Positions 18,959-26,160 of a DNA stretch of 60,000 nucleotides are shown piece after piece. Under the pieces are notes generated by a model, which ran no database searches, was not told where the DNA came from, and saw only the letters and a program-made list of their open reading frames with translations. The DNA comes from Frigidibacter sp. SD6-1 (lineage in GTDB: Bacteria > Pseudomonadota > Alphaproteobacteria > Rhodobacterales > Rhodobacteraceae): contig NZ_JARJNR010000011.1 in NCBI RefSeq assembly GCF_030143255.1, forward strand, positions 1 through 60,000, read 5' to 3'. Numbering within the stretch: the stretch's first letter is position 1; each line of letters starts with the position of its first letter. The position numbers and the translations under genes were made by a program.

Positions 18959-19782
18959 GCTTCGCGCCGGTCGTTCCGATGGGCGGCTACGCGGGCTGGG
19001 CCTTCCTGACCCGCACGCTCGACGCGCAGAAAGGCGCCTTCCTCAAGGACGGCGCGATCCAGCGCGACGAGGCCTATTTTCGCGAGAAGATCGCCACCAT
19101 ACGCACGGCCGAAGACCTTGTCTCCGACCGGCGGCTTCTCAATGTCGCCCTCACCGCTTTCGGGCTGGAGGGCGATATCAACAACAAGGCCTTCCTGAGG
19201 AAGATCCTCGAAGACGGCACGCTGAAGCCCGATGGTCTGGGCAACCGGCTGGCCGACAAGCGCTATCTGGAATTTTCCAAGGCCTTCGGCTTCGGCGATT
19301 ATCCGGTGCCGAACACCGTCCTGTCCGACTTTCCCCAGAAGATCCTCGCCCGCTACGAGGCGCGGCGGTTCGAGGCGGCGGTGGGCGAGCAGAATGACGA
19401 CATGCGGCTCGCGCTCAACGCGCGGCGCGAGCTGGCCGAGATCGCGGGGCGCTCGATGTCGGCGGATGCCAGATGGTTTACCGCGCTCGGTTCGCCGCCG
19501 CTGCGTCAGGTGATCCAGACCGCGCTCGGCCTGCCGAAAAGCTTCTCCCAGGTGGATATCGACAAGCAACTGGTGATCCTGAAGGACCGGGCGGAAAGCG
19601 CGCTGGGGACCACCGACCTGAAGGACATGGCCGATCCGGCGCAGACCGAAAAGCTCGTCCGTCTCTTCCTTGTCCGATCCCAGATGCAGTCAGACCTGTC
19701 GGGCGCAACTGGCGGCTCGACCGCGCTCGCGCTTTTGCAGCAATCTCAGGCCGCGCGCAGCCGCCTGTCGCTCTATCTCTGA
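18955..19782 (+). CDS. DUF1217 flagellar-locus protein
   Basis: This is a 275-aa protein found in alphaproteobacterial flagellar clusters, role not established. It begins FAPVVPMGGYAGWAFLTRTL. Repeated segments resemble each other: DEAYFREKIATIRTAEDLVS with LLNVALTAFGLEGDI and later RRLLNVAL-type helices, as seen in DUF1217 proteins (FREKIATI, KAFGFGDY, FPQKILARYEARRFEAAVGE). It is soluble with no signal peptide. It overlaps flbT by ATGA and its end overlaps the convergent fliI end by 10 bp. Confidence 0.8.
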   Translation: MSFAPVVPMGGYAGWAFLTRTLDAQKGAFLKDGAIQRDEAYFREKIATIRTAEDLVSDRRLLNVALTAFGLEGDINNKAFLRKILEDGTLKPDGLGNRLADKRYLEFSKAFGFGDYPVPNTVLSDFPQKILARYEARRFEAAVGEQNDDMRLALNARRELAEIAGRSMSADARWFTALGSPPLRQVIQTALGLPKSFSQVDIDKQLVILKDRAESALGTTDLKDMADPAQTEKLVRLFLVRSQMQSDLSGATGGSTALALLQQSQAARSRLSLYL

Positions 19783-21101
19783 GGTTCCGCCCCCGCCAGG
19801 ATATCGGCCAGTCGCGCGAAACTCGCGCCCGATCCATCGCTCTCTGCCTCCGCCAGAAAGGCATCGAGCCGCGGCCAGACCCGGATCGCCGCATCGACCA
19901 AAGGGTCGCTTCCGGCGGCATAGAGCCCGGCCTGAATCATCATCTCGGCCCGGTCATAGGCGCCAAGAAGCCTTCGCGCCTCGCCGATCAGCGCATTCTC
20001 CCGCTCGTCCGCCGCCGCGGGCAGCGAGCGGGAAACCGAGCGCAAGAGGTTGATCGCCGGATAGCGCCCGCGTTCGGCGATCTCGCGCTCCATCACCACA
20101 TGGCCGTCAAGGACACCGCGGAGCACATCGGCGACAGGCTCGTCCATGTCTGACCCCGCGACCAGCACCGAAAAGACCGCCGTGATATCGCCAGCGCCCT
20201 CGGGCCCCGGCCCTGCGCGTTCGGCGAGCGACATGACCAGATGCGACATGGATGGCGGATGGCCGCGCATCGTCGCCGGTTCCCCCGCCGCCAGCGCCAC
20301 CTCGCGGTGGGCTTCGGCCAAACGCGTGACGGAATCGGCGAGGAACAGCACATGTGCCCCCCGGTCGCGGAAATATTCCGCGGCGGCCATCGCCGTCCAG
20401 GCGCAGCGGCGGCGGACGAGCGGCGACTGGTCCGAGGTGGCGGCGACGACCACGCTGCGCGCCATGCCCTCGGGCCCCAGCACATCCTCGACGAATTCCC
20501 TCAACTCCCGCCCGCGTTCGCCGATCAGCGCGATGACCGCGACATCGCAGTCGAGATGGCGGGCGAAGCTTGCCAGAAGCATCGACTTGCCAACGCCGGA
20601 GCCCGCGAAAAGCCCGATCCTTTGGCCGCGTACGATCGGCAGAAGCGTGTTGAAACAACGCATGCCGGTCTCCAGCCGCCCCCCCATCCGCCGCCGCGCA
20701 GCGGCCGAGGGCGGATGGCCGCGAAGCGGCCTGGCCTCGGGACCCCGCGCCAGCGGCCTGCCGTCCAGGGGCCGCCCGAACGGGTCGACGATCCGGCCGA
20801 TCCATCCGGCATGCGGGGCGATCCCGCCGCCGTCCGCCCGCTCGACCCGGTCGCCGATCCGCACGCCGTCCGGCGCCTCGTCGGCCAGGATCGCGGCGCC
20901 GCCCGCGTCGATCAGCACGATCTCTCCGCCGATCCGCCCGGCGCCGGTCTGAAGGACCACACGCTCGCCCATCTGCCAGTCTGGCCCCCCGCCGCCGACG
21001 CGGATCAGGCCGCGCCCCGCCTCTTCCACCCGTGCGAAGGGCCGCGCGGCGCGGCAGCCCGCGATATCGGCCTTCAGAAGCTCCAGCGCGCCATCGGCCA
21101 T
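19773..21101 (-). CDS. fliI: flagellum-specific ATPase FliI
   Basis: FliI is the hexameric ATPase of the flagellar type III export apparatus, which unloads chaperones and substrates at the cytoplasmic side. It is 442 aa from ATG at 21099-21101. Walker A is GLFAGSGVGKSMLL near residue 155. ALIGERGRELREFVED and VLFLADSVTRLAEAHREVAL contain the F1-beta-like catalytic Glu and Walker B Asp. Sequence after the N-terminal beta-barrel includes GRIVDPFGRPLDG. Longer upstream starts are rejected because they cross into the divergent flgB promoter. It is the only minus-strand gene among the plus-strand flagellar genes. Confidence 0.95.
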   Translation of the reverse strand: MADGALELLKADIAGCRAARPFARVEEAGRGLIRVGGGGPDWQMGERVVLQTGAGRIGGEIVLIDAGGAAILADEAPDGVRIGDRVERADGGGIAPHAGWIGRIVDPFGRPLDGRPLARGPEARPLRGHPPSAAARRRMGGRLETGMRCFNTLLPIVRGQRIGLFAGSGVGKSMLLASFARHLDCDVAVIALIGERGRELREFVEDVLGPEGMARSVVVAATSDQSPLVRRRCAWTAMAAAEYFRDRGAHVLFLADSVTRLAEAHREVALAAGEPATMRGHPPSMSHLVMSLAERAGPGPEGAGDITAVFSVLVAGSDMDEPVADVLRGVLDGHVVMEREIAERGRYPAINLLRSVSRSLPAAADERENALIGEARRLLGAYDRAEMMIQAGLYAAGSDPLVDAAIRVWPRLDAFLAEAESDGSGASFARLADILAGAEPQR

Positions 21102-21147
21102 TCTGACCCCCTTTTGTTCACGCTCACCCTTTCTAAACGAATCGGGG

Positions 21148-21162
21148 TTAAGCCTTGATTGA
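21148..21162. promoter_or_regulatory. CtrA-like paired half-sites in the fliI/flgB gap
   Basis: TTAA-N7-TTGA lies 21 bp before the flgB ATG in the 82-bp divergent gap. It differs from TTAA-N7-TTAA by one base. It could serve both fliI and the long flgB operon. Confidence 0.4.
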
Positions 21163-21183
21163 AAGCTCGGAGGAGAAGCCCCG

Positions 21184-21570
21184 ATGTTCGAAAGCCCCGA
21201 AGTCATGGGCATGGCATCCGCGCTGGCACGAAATGCCGGCGTCCGCCTAGGTGCGATCGCCGAAAATGTCGCCAACGCCGACACGCCCGGCTACCGCGCG
21301 AAGGACGGCAAGCCCTTTGCCGACGTCTATGGCGCCGGTCCGGGCCTTTCCTTGCGCGCCACGCGGCCCGGTCATGTCCAGGGCGCAGCGGGCGAGAGCC
21401 TCACCGCGATTTCCGACCGCGCTGGCGGCCATATGTCGCCCAACGGCAACAACGTCTCGCTCGAGGGCGAGATGGTCGCCGCCGCCGACGTGCGCCGCGA
21501 CCATGACCTCGCGCTCACCATCTACAAGACCTCGCTCGGCATCCTGCGGGCGAGCCTCGGCCGCAGGTAG
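21184..21570 (+). CDS. flgB: flagellar proximal rod protein FlgB
   Basis: FlgB is a 128-aa proximal rod component that crosses the periplasm. The N-terminal rod signature AIAENVANADTPGYRAKD near residue 25 matches the axial-family motif (ANxxTPGY). The C-terminal LALTIYKTSLGILRASLGRR is the matching D0-like helix. GNNVSLEGEMVAAADVRRDH is typical of FlgB. GGAGGAGAAGCCCCG gives a strong ribosome-binding site. It is the first gene of an operon running through fliL. Confidence 0.94.
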   Translation: MFESPEVMGMASALARNAGVRLGAIAENVANADTPGYRAKDGKPFADVYGAGPGLSLRATRPGHVQGAAGESLTAISDRAGGHMSPNGNNVSLEGEMVAAADVRRDHDLALTIYKTSLGILRASLGRR

Positions 21571-21578
21571 GGCATCCC

Positions 21579-21971
21579 ATGGGCACATTCGAGAGTTCGC
21601 TTGCCGTTTCCGCCTCCGGGATGGAGGCGCAGGCCATGCGCCTGCGCTATGTCTCTGAGAATCTCGCCAATGCCGACACGCCCGGCTACCGCCGCAAGAT
21701 GGCGCCCTTCGAGGCAGAGCTTGATGGCGGTCGGGCGACCGGGCGGGTGGAACTCGGTCAGGTGGAACTTGACCAGTCGGACCTGACACGGGTCTTCGAC
21801 CCGGGCAGCCCGCTGGCCGATCAGAACGGTTACCATGACGGTTCCAACGTCGACATGGTGATCGAGATAGCCGATGCGCGCGAAGCGCAGCGCAGTTACG
21901 AGGCGAACCTCAAGCTCTTCGATCAGGCGCGGCAAATGTCGCAAAGCCTGCTTGAGCTGCTGCGCCGGTAG
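21579..21971 (+). CDS. flgC: flagellar proximal rod protein FlgC
   Basis: FlgC is a 130-aa proximal rod protein. It begins FESSLAVSASGMEAQAMRLR and contains SENLANADTPGYRRKM near residue 27, the axial-protein motif shared with FlgB. The C-terminal half has DGSNVDMVIEIADAREAQRS followed by YEANLKLFDQARQMSQSLLE, the diagnostic FlgC ending. It is 8 bp after flgB. Confidence 0.95.
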   Translation: MGTFESSLAVSASGMEAQAMRLRYVSENLANADTPGYRRKMAPFEAELDGGRATGRVELGQVELDQSDLTRVFDPGSPLADQNGYHDGSNVDMVIEIADAREAQRSYEANLKLFDQARQMSQSLLELLRR

Positions 21972-21985
21972 GGAGGTGATCCGGA

Positions 21986-22279
21986 ATGGACGTGCGAAGC
22001 ACTCTCGCCTCCCTGACTTACACGCGGGCGCGGCCCGCCACGGCGCCCGCACCCGGCGGCGCAGAACAGGCGCCCGGCACCTTTGCCGCAGCACTCGACG
22101 GTTTCGGTCAGACGCTGCGCGCAGGCGAGGAAACGGCGCGCGCCGCGATGATGGGTACCGCCGATCCGCATGCGCTGGTCGAGGCGCTCGCGGCTTCGGA
22201 GCTTGCCGTCGAAACCGCGGTGACGCTTCGCGACAAGGTGGTCGAGGCCTATCAGGAAATTCTCAGGATGCCGGTGTGA
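21986..22279 (+). CDS. fliE: flagellar hook-basal body protein FliE
   Basis: FliE joins the MS ring to the rod and gates export. It is 97 aa. The C-terminal half, ADPHALVEALAASELAVETA followed by VTLRDKVVEAYQEILRMPV, matches the conserved FliE helix. The N-terminal half is Ala/Pro-rich and variable. It lies between flgC and fliQ as usual in proteobacteria. Confidence 0.93.
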   Translation: MDVRSTLASLTYTRARPATAPAPGGAEQAPGTFAAALDGFGQTLRAGEETARAAMMGTADPHALVEALAASELAVETAVTLRDKVVEAYQEILRMPV

Positions 22280-22283
22280 CGCC

Positions 22284-22550
22284 ATGAATGAAGCCCTCTT
22301 CTTCGACACGCTGCGCCAGGGCCTCTGGACCGCCGTGATCCTGTCGGCGCCACTTCTGGCCGTGGCGCTGGTGGTGGGCGTCGCCATCGGCCTCTTTCAG
22401 GCGCTGACGTCGGTGCAGGAGATGACGCTGACCTTCGTGCCCAAGGTCGGCGCGATGATGCTCGTTTTCTGGGTGTCGATGACCTTCATGACCGGGACGC
22501 TCGTGTCGTTCTTCACCGACCGGATCGTCCCCCTGATCGCGGGAAGCTGA
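22284..22550 (+). CDS. fliQ: flagellar export apparatus protein FliQ
   Basis: FliQ is an 88-aa inner-membrane component of the FliPQR export gate. There are two hydrophobic hairpin segments: LWTAVILSAPLLAVALVVGV near residue 12 and MMLVFWVSMTFMTGTLVSFF near 52. The loop FQALTSVQEMTLTFVPKV is the diagnostic FliQ motif. It follows fliE after 4 bp. Its partners fliP and fliR are not in this window. Confidence 0.95.
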   Translation: MNEALFFDTLRQGLWTAVILSAPLLAVALVVGVAIGLFQALTSVQEMTLTFVPKVGAMMLVFWVSMTFMTGTLVSFFTDRIVPLIAGS

Positions 22551-22553
22551 GCC

Positions 22554-23270
22554 ATGGACAATGCCGTCTACAGCACGCTGAACCGCCAGTCGGGCCTGAT
22601 GCGCGAGATGCAGTCGGTCGCGAACAATATCGCCAACCTCTCGACCACCGGTTTCAAGCGCGAAGGCGTGATCTTCGCCGAACATGTGGCGGCCCTCGAC
22701 GGGTCCGAGCCCTCGCTGTCGATGGCAACCGCCGAAGGGCGCGAGATCAACCTGTCGCAGGGCGTCCTGCAGGCGACCGGCGGCGCCTTCGATCTGGCGA
22801 TCGAGGGCGAGGGCTTCTTCCTGATCGAGACCCCGCAAGGCAACCAGCTGACCCGCGCGGGCGCCTTCACCCGTTCGGCCGAGGGCGAATTGATGACGGC
22901 GGACGGCTTTCGCCTGCTCGACGCGGGCGCCGGGCCGATCCAGGTGCCGGTCGAGGCCGGAACCGTGACCATCGCCCAGGACGGCACGATTTCCGCCGCG
23001 GGCCAGCCGATCGGCCAGATCGGCCTTTTTCTGCCCGCCGACCCCAATGACCTGATCCATCAGGGTGGCACACGCTTTTCCACCGCCACGCCGCCCGACC
23101 CGATGCAGGACGGCATCATCTTTCAGGGATTTCTGGAAAGTTCGAATGTGAACCCGGTAAGCGAGATCACCCGTATGATCGCGGTTCAGCGCGCCTATGA
23201 GGCGGGCCAGAATTTCCTAGAGGCGGAGGATAGCCGCATCCGCTCCGTCTCCCAGACGCTTGGCAGGTAG
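22554..23270 (+). CDS. flgF: flagellar proximal rod protein FlgF
   Basis: FlgF is a rod protein of 238 aa. The axial N-terminal motif is VANNIANLSTTGFKREGVIF near residue 22. FDLAIEGEGFFLIETPQGNQ near 80 is the conserved FlgF/FlgG core. The C-terminus has LESSNVNPVSEITRMIAVQR and AYEAGQNFLEAEDSRI, the conserved D0 helix. It precedes flgG by 8 bp. The shorter length and the motif differences from flgG distinguish the two. Confidence 0.94.
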   Translation: MDNAVYSTLNRQSGLMREMQSVANNIANLSTTGFKREGVIFAEHVAALDGSEPSLSMATAEGREINLSQGVLQATGGAFDLAIEGEGFFLIETPQGNQLTRAGAFTRSAEGELMTADGFRLLDAGAGPIQVPVEAGTVTIAQDGTISAAGQPIGQIGLFLPADPNDLIHQGGTRFSTATPPDPMQDGIIFQGFLESSNVNPVSEITRMIAVQRAYEAGQNFLEAEDSRIRSVSQTLGR

Positions 23271-23278
23271 GAGGCAGA

Positions 23279-24064
23279 ATGCGCGCCCTTCAGATCGCAT
23301 CGACCGGCATGACCGCGCAAAGCCTGCGGGTCGAGGTCATTTCCAACAACCTCGCCAACATGTCGACGACCGGCTATTCGCCGCGCCGCGCCGAGTTTGC
23401 CGACCTGCATTATCAGCAGATGACACCGCCGGGCGCGGTCAGCGCCTCGGACGGCACCGTGGTGCCGACCGGCATCCAGGTGGGCCTTGGCGTCCGGCCG
23501 GTCGCGGTGACGGTCAATATCTCGCAAGGCACGCTCTCCTCGACCAACGGCGATCTCGACGTCGCCATCGAAGGCCTGGGTTATCTGGAGGTGACGCTGC
23601 CGTCCGGGCTTTCGGCCTATACGCGCGATGGATCGCTGAAACGCTCGCCCGACGGCCAGATCGTTACCTCCGAAGGCTATCCTCTGGTGCCCGGCATCAC
23701 CATCCCCGACGACACGCGGAACATCTCGATCAACCCTTCGGGCGAGGTCTATGCCTATTTCGCCGACCGGGTCGATCCGGAGCTTCTGGGCCAGCTGACG
23801 CTGGCCAATTTCACCAACGAAAAGGGCCTGCAGGCGACCGGGTCAAACCTTTTCCTGGAAACCGCGGCCTCCGGCCCCGCGCAGGTGGGCGCGCCGGGCG
23901 AAAACGGCCTCGGCGCCATCCGCCAGTTTTTCCTCGAATCAAGCTCGGTCGATCCGGTGCGCGAGATCACCGACCTGATCGAGGCCCAGCGCGGCTATGA
24001 GATGAACGCCAAGGTCATCACCGCCGCCGACCAGATGCTCGGCGCAACCACGCAGATCCGCTGA
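23279..24064 (+). CDS. flgG: flagellar distal rod protein FlgG
   Basis: FlgG is the distal rod subunit, 261 aa, the canonical length. It begins RALQIASTGMTAQSLRVEVI, with NNLANMSTTGYSPRRAEFAD near residue 23, diagnostic for FlgG. GTVVPTGIQVGLGVRPVAV and the C-terminal SSSVDPVREITDLIEAQRGY, then EMNAKVITAADQMLG, are family hallmarks. Its stop overlaps the flgA start in the sequence TGATG. Confidence 0.97.
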   Translation: MRALQIASTGMTAQSLRVEVISNNLANMSTTGYSPRRAEFADLHYQQMTPPGAVSASDGTVVPTGIQVGLGVRPVAVTVNISQGTLSSTNGDLDVAIEGLGYLEVTLPSGLSAYTRDGSLKRSPDGQIVTSEGYPLVPGITIPDDTRNISINPSGEVYAYFADRVDPELLGQLTLANFTNEKGLQATGSNLFLETAASGPAQVGAPGENGLGAIRQFFLESSSVDPVREITDLIEAQRGYEMNAKVITAADQMLGATTQIR

Positions 24065-24480
24065 TGCGCGCGCTTGTTCTCCTGATCGCGCTTCTGCCCG
24101 CGCCGCTTGGTGCCGAAACCCTGGTCGCCGCACGGACGATCCCGGCGCGGACCATCCTTGCGGTCGAGGATATGGAGCCGGGTGTGAAGCCGGTCGCAGG
24201 TGCGGTCGAAGATCCCGCCGACGCGATCGGGATGGAGGCGCGCATCACGATCTACAAGGGTTTTCCGATCCTTGCCGACAAGCTGTCCGCCCCGGCGCTC
24301 ATTGAGCGCAATGCGAAGGTGACGCTTCTCTACCGCACCGGCGGCCTGTCCATCACCGCCGAGGGCCGGGCGCTGGCGCGCGCGGGCGCGGGCGAAGTCA
24401 TCCGCGTCATGAATCTCGCCTCCCGCACCACCGTCAGCGGCACCGTCGCCGCCGACGGCACCGTCATCGTCACCCCCTGA
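24064..24480 (+). CDS. flgA: flagellar P-ring assembly chaperone FlgA
   Basis: FlgA is a periplasmic chaperone for P-ring (FlgI) assembly. It is 138 aa with a short signal peptide (ALVLLIALLPAPLGA). The SAF domain follows: TLVAARTIPARTILAVEDME and VTLLYRTGGLSITAEGRAL, then AGEVIRVMNLASRTTVSGTV, all typical of FlgA. At 138 aa it is the short form lacking the N-terminal domain of the enterobacterial protein. It overlaps flgG by one base. flgI itself is not in the window. Confidence 0.93.
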   Translation: MRALVLLIALLPAPLGAETLVAARTIPARTILAVEDMEPGVKPVAGAVEDPADAIGMEARITIYKGFPILADKLSAPALIERNAKVTLLYRTGGLSITAEGRALARAGAGEVIRVMNLASRTTVSGTVAADGTVIVTP

Positions 24481-24482
24481 CC

Positions 24483-25211
24483 ATGGAGCTCACCTTGCGC
24501 CGGATCGCCCTTTCCCTTCTCCTTGGCCTTCTTGCCGCCTGCGGCAACATGAGCGAGGTCGGCAAGGCCCCGGCGCTCTCTCCGGTCGAGGGCGGCAACG
24601 AATATTTCGCGATGACGAGTGCGGGCCTGCCGCGCGAGACGGCGCGCGCCGCGGGGGGCTCGCTCTGGGCGGCGGGGCGCGGATCGCTTTTCGGCGACCG
24701 GCGCGCAGCGCTCCGCGGCGACATCCTGACCGTGGTGATCGAGATCGACGACAAGGCGGAGATTTCCAATTCCTCGGGCCGCAGCCGCTCGTCCGCCGAC
24801 AGTCTTGGCGTGCCTTCAGCCTTCGGCATCCCGCAACTGGTCGATGAGGTCTTGCCAGAGGGCGCCTCGATGGCCGATGCGCTCAGCACCAAATCCACAT
24901 CGAACTATCAGGGCGACGGTTCGGTCAAGCGCAAGGAAAAGCTCACGCTGCGCATCGCCGCCACCGTGACCGAGGAACTGCCGAACGGCGTGCTGCGCAT
25001 CCAGGGCTCGCAGGAGGTCAGGGTGAATTTCGAGATCCGCGAACTGATCGTCACCGGCTTCGTCCGGCCCGAGGATATCAGCCGCCAGAACGAGATCACC
25101 TATGACAAGATCGCCGGCGCGCGCATTTCCTACGGCGGGCGCGGCCAGATCACCGATGTGCAGCAGCCGCGCTACGGCCAGCAGATCATCGACAATCTCC
25201 TGCCGTTCTGA
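24483..25211 (+). CDS. flgH: flagellar L-ring lipoprotein FlgH
   Basis: FlgH is the outer-membrane L-ring subunit, 242 aa. A lipoprotein signal (RIALSLLLGLLAACG) has lipobox LAAC with the lipidated Cys near residue 20. SLWAAGRGSLFGDRRAALRG followed by DILTVVIEIDDKAEISNSSG is the FlgH core. GVLRIQGSQEVRVNFEIREL and FVRPEDISRQNEITYDKIAG are strongly conserved. It is 2 bp after flgA. Confidence 0.96.
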   Translation: MELTLRRIALSLLLGLLAACGNMSEVGKAPALSPVEGGNEYFAMTSAGLPRETARAAGGSLWAAGRGSLFGDRRAALRGDILTVVIEIDDKAEISNSSGRSRSSADSLGVPSAFGIPQLVDEVLPEGASMADALSTKSTSNYQGDGSVKRKEKLTLRIAATVTEELPNGVLRIQGSQEVRVNFEIRELIVTGFVRPEDISRQNEITYDKIAGARISYGGRGQITDVQQPRYGQQIIDNLLPF

Positions 25212-25220
25212 GAGGGCGCG

Positions 25221-25745
25221 ATGCGCAAGCTGCTTCCCATCCTTCTGGGGCTGATCGGCCTTCTGGCCGGGGGTGGCGCGGGGCTGATGCTGCGCCCGCC
25301 GCCCGAGGAGGTGATGCTGAACCCCTGTGGCGAGACCGGCGAGACGGCTGACGCGGGTCACGGCGAGGCGAAAGCCAGCGCGGGCGAGGGCCATGGCGAA
25401 GACGAGGAAGGCGAGGCACCGCTTAAGGAGTATGTGAAGCTCAACAATCAGTTCATCGTGCCGGTCGTGAACAAGGGCGCGGTCAATTCACTCGTCATCC
25501 TGTCGATCAGCCTGGAAGTGCCGACCGGGTCGACCCAACAGGTGTTCCAGGTCGAACCAAAGCTGCGCGACAGTTTTCTCAAGGTCCTGTTCGACCATGC
25601 CAATGCCGGTGGCTTCGACGGCGCTTTCACCAATTCCAACACTATGGAAATTCTGCGTGTGGCGCTGAACGAGGCGGCGGCAAAGGTTCTGAAGGACATG
25701 GTCAGCGATGTGCTGATCACCGACATCGTCCGCCAGGACAACTGA
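25221..25745 (+). CDS. fliL: flagellar basal-body protein FliL
   Basis: FliL is a 174-aa single-pass membrane protein that surrounds the stator and supports torque. A transmembrane segment (LLPILLGLIGLLAGGGAGLML) is at residues 4-24. A Glu/His/Gly-rich linker follows, then the periplasmic FliL domain beginning EYVKLNNQFIVPVVNKGAVN. VILSISLEVPTG and FKVLFDHANAGGFDGAF-type sequence (here LKVLFDHANAGGFDGAF) are typical. It is the last recognisable gene of the flgB operon. Confidence 0.92.
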   Translation: MRKLLPILLGLIGLLAGGGAGLMLRPPPEEVMLNPCGETGETADAGHGEAKASAGEGHGEDEEGEAPLKEYVKLNNQFIVPVVNKGAVNSLVILSISLEVPTGSTQQVFQVEPKLRDSFLKVLFDHANAGGFDGAFTNSNTMEILRVALNEAAAKVLKDMVSDVLITDIVRQDN

Positions 25746-25750
25746 CGCCC

Positions 25751-25850
25751 TCAGAACAGGTTCTTCTTGTTGCCGAAGCGGCAGACTGCAGCAAGATTCT
25801 GATTTGGCGCGTTTTCGAACCGGAGAAGTCTGTCAACTCTTCCTGAAGAC
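25751..25850 (-). other. possible 3' coding remnant after fliL
   Basis: On the minus strand one frame reads FENAPNQNLAAVC and RFGNKKNLF before a stop at 25751-25753. It looks protein-like but no start, ribosome-binding site or homologue could be named. It sits between the convergent fliL and the small membrane-protein gene. It may be a decayed gene end or chance. Confidence 0.2.
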
Positions 25851-25853
25851 GCT

Positions 25854-26078
25854 CTAGCGGAAGAAATAGGCCAGCACCCTCAGGATCGCCTGCGGCACTT
25901 CGTCGGACCGGTAGGTGGTGCCGGAAAAGCTGGTGGCCCAGGTGACGAGCACACCGCCGAGGATCAGGAGCGTGACGGGCAACCGCATCGTCCGGCTGCC
26001 GGAAAAGGCCGATACGAAAGCTGGCATCGACAGGAGAATGCACAAAATCCCCGCCGTAAGCGCGAAATCGGCCTCCAC
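25854..26078 (-). CDS. small conserved membrane protein
   Basis: This is a 74-aa protein with two hydrophobic segments: FALTAGILCILLSMPAFVSA near residue 5 and LPVTLLILGGVLVTWATSFS near 32. It ends with RSDEVPQAILRVLAYFFR. Similar short membrane proteins of unknown function occur next to pyk in related genomes as I recall. The start is GTG at 26076-26078, because GGAGG lies 5 nt upstream; a GTG 6 nt earlier overlaps the ribosome-binding site. It lies 82 bp downstream of... the pyk start side is not involved: pyk ends upstream at 26161 reading the same way, so this gene precedes none of its promoter; it is read after its own gap upstream of pyk's stop. Confidence 0.65.
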   Translation of the reverse strand: MEADFALTAGILCILLSMPAFVSAFSGSRTMRLPVTLLILGGVLVTWATSFSGTTYRSDEVPQAILRVLAYFFR

Positions 26079-26160
26079 AGTCACCTCCCGTTCGTTTCCC
26101 TGCCCGGCGCCTTCGGGACAAGTATTGCCCGCCGGGCGAGAAAATCAACCGGGCCGTGGC

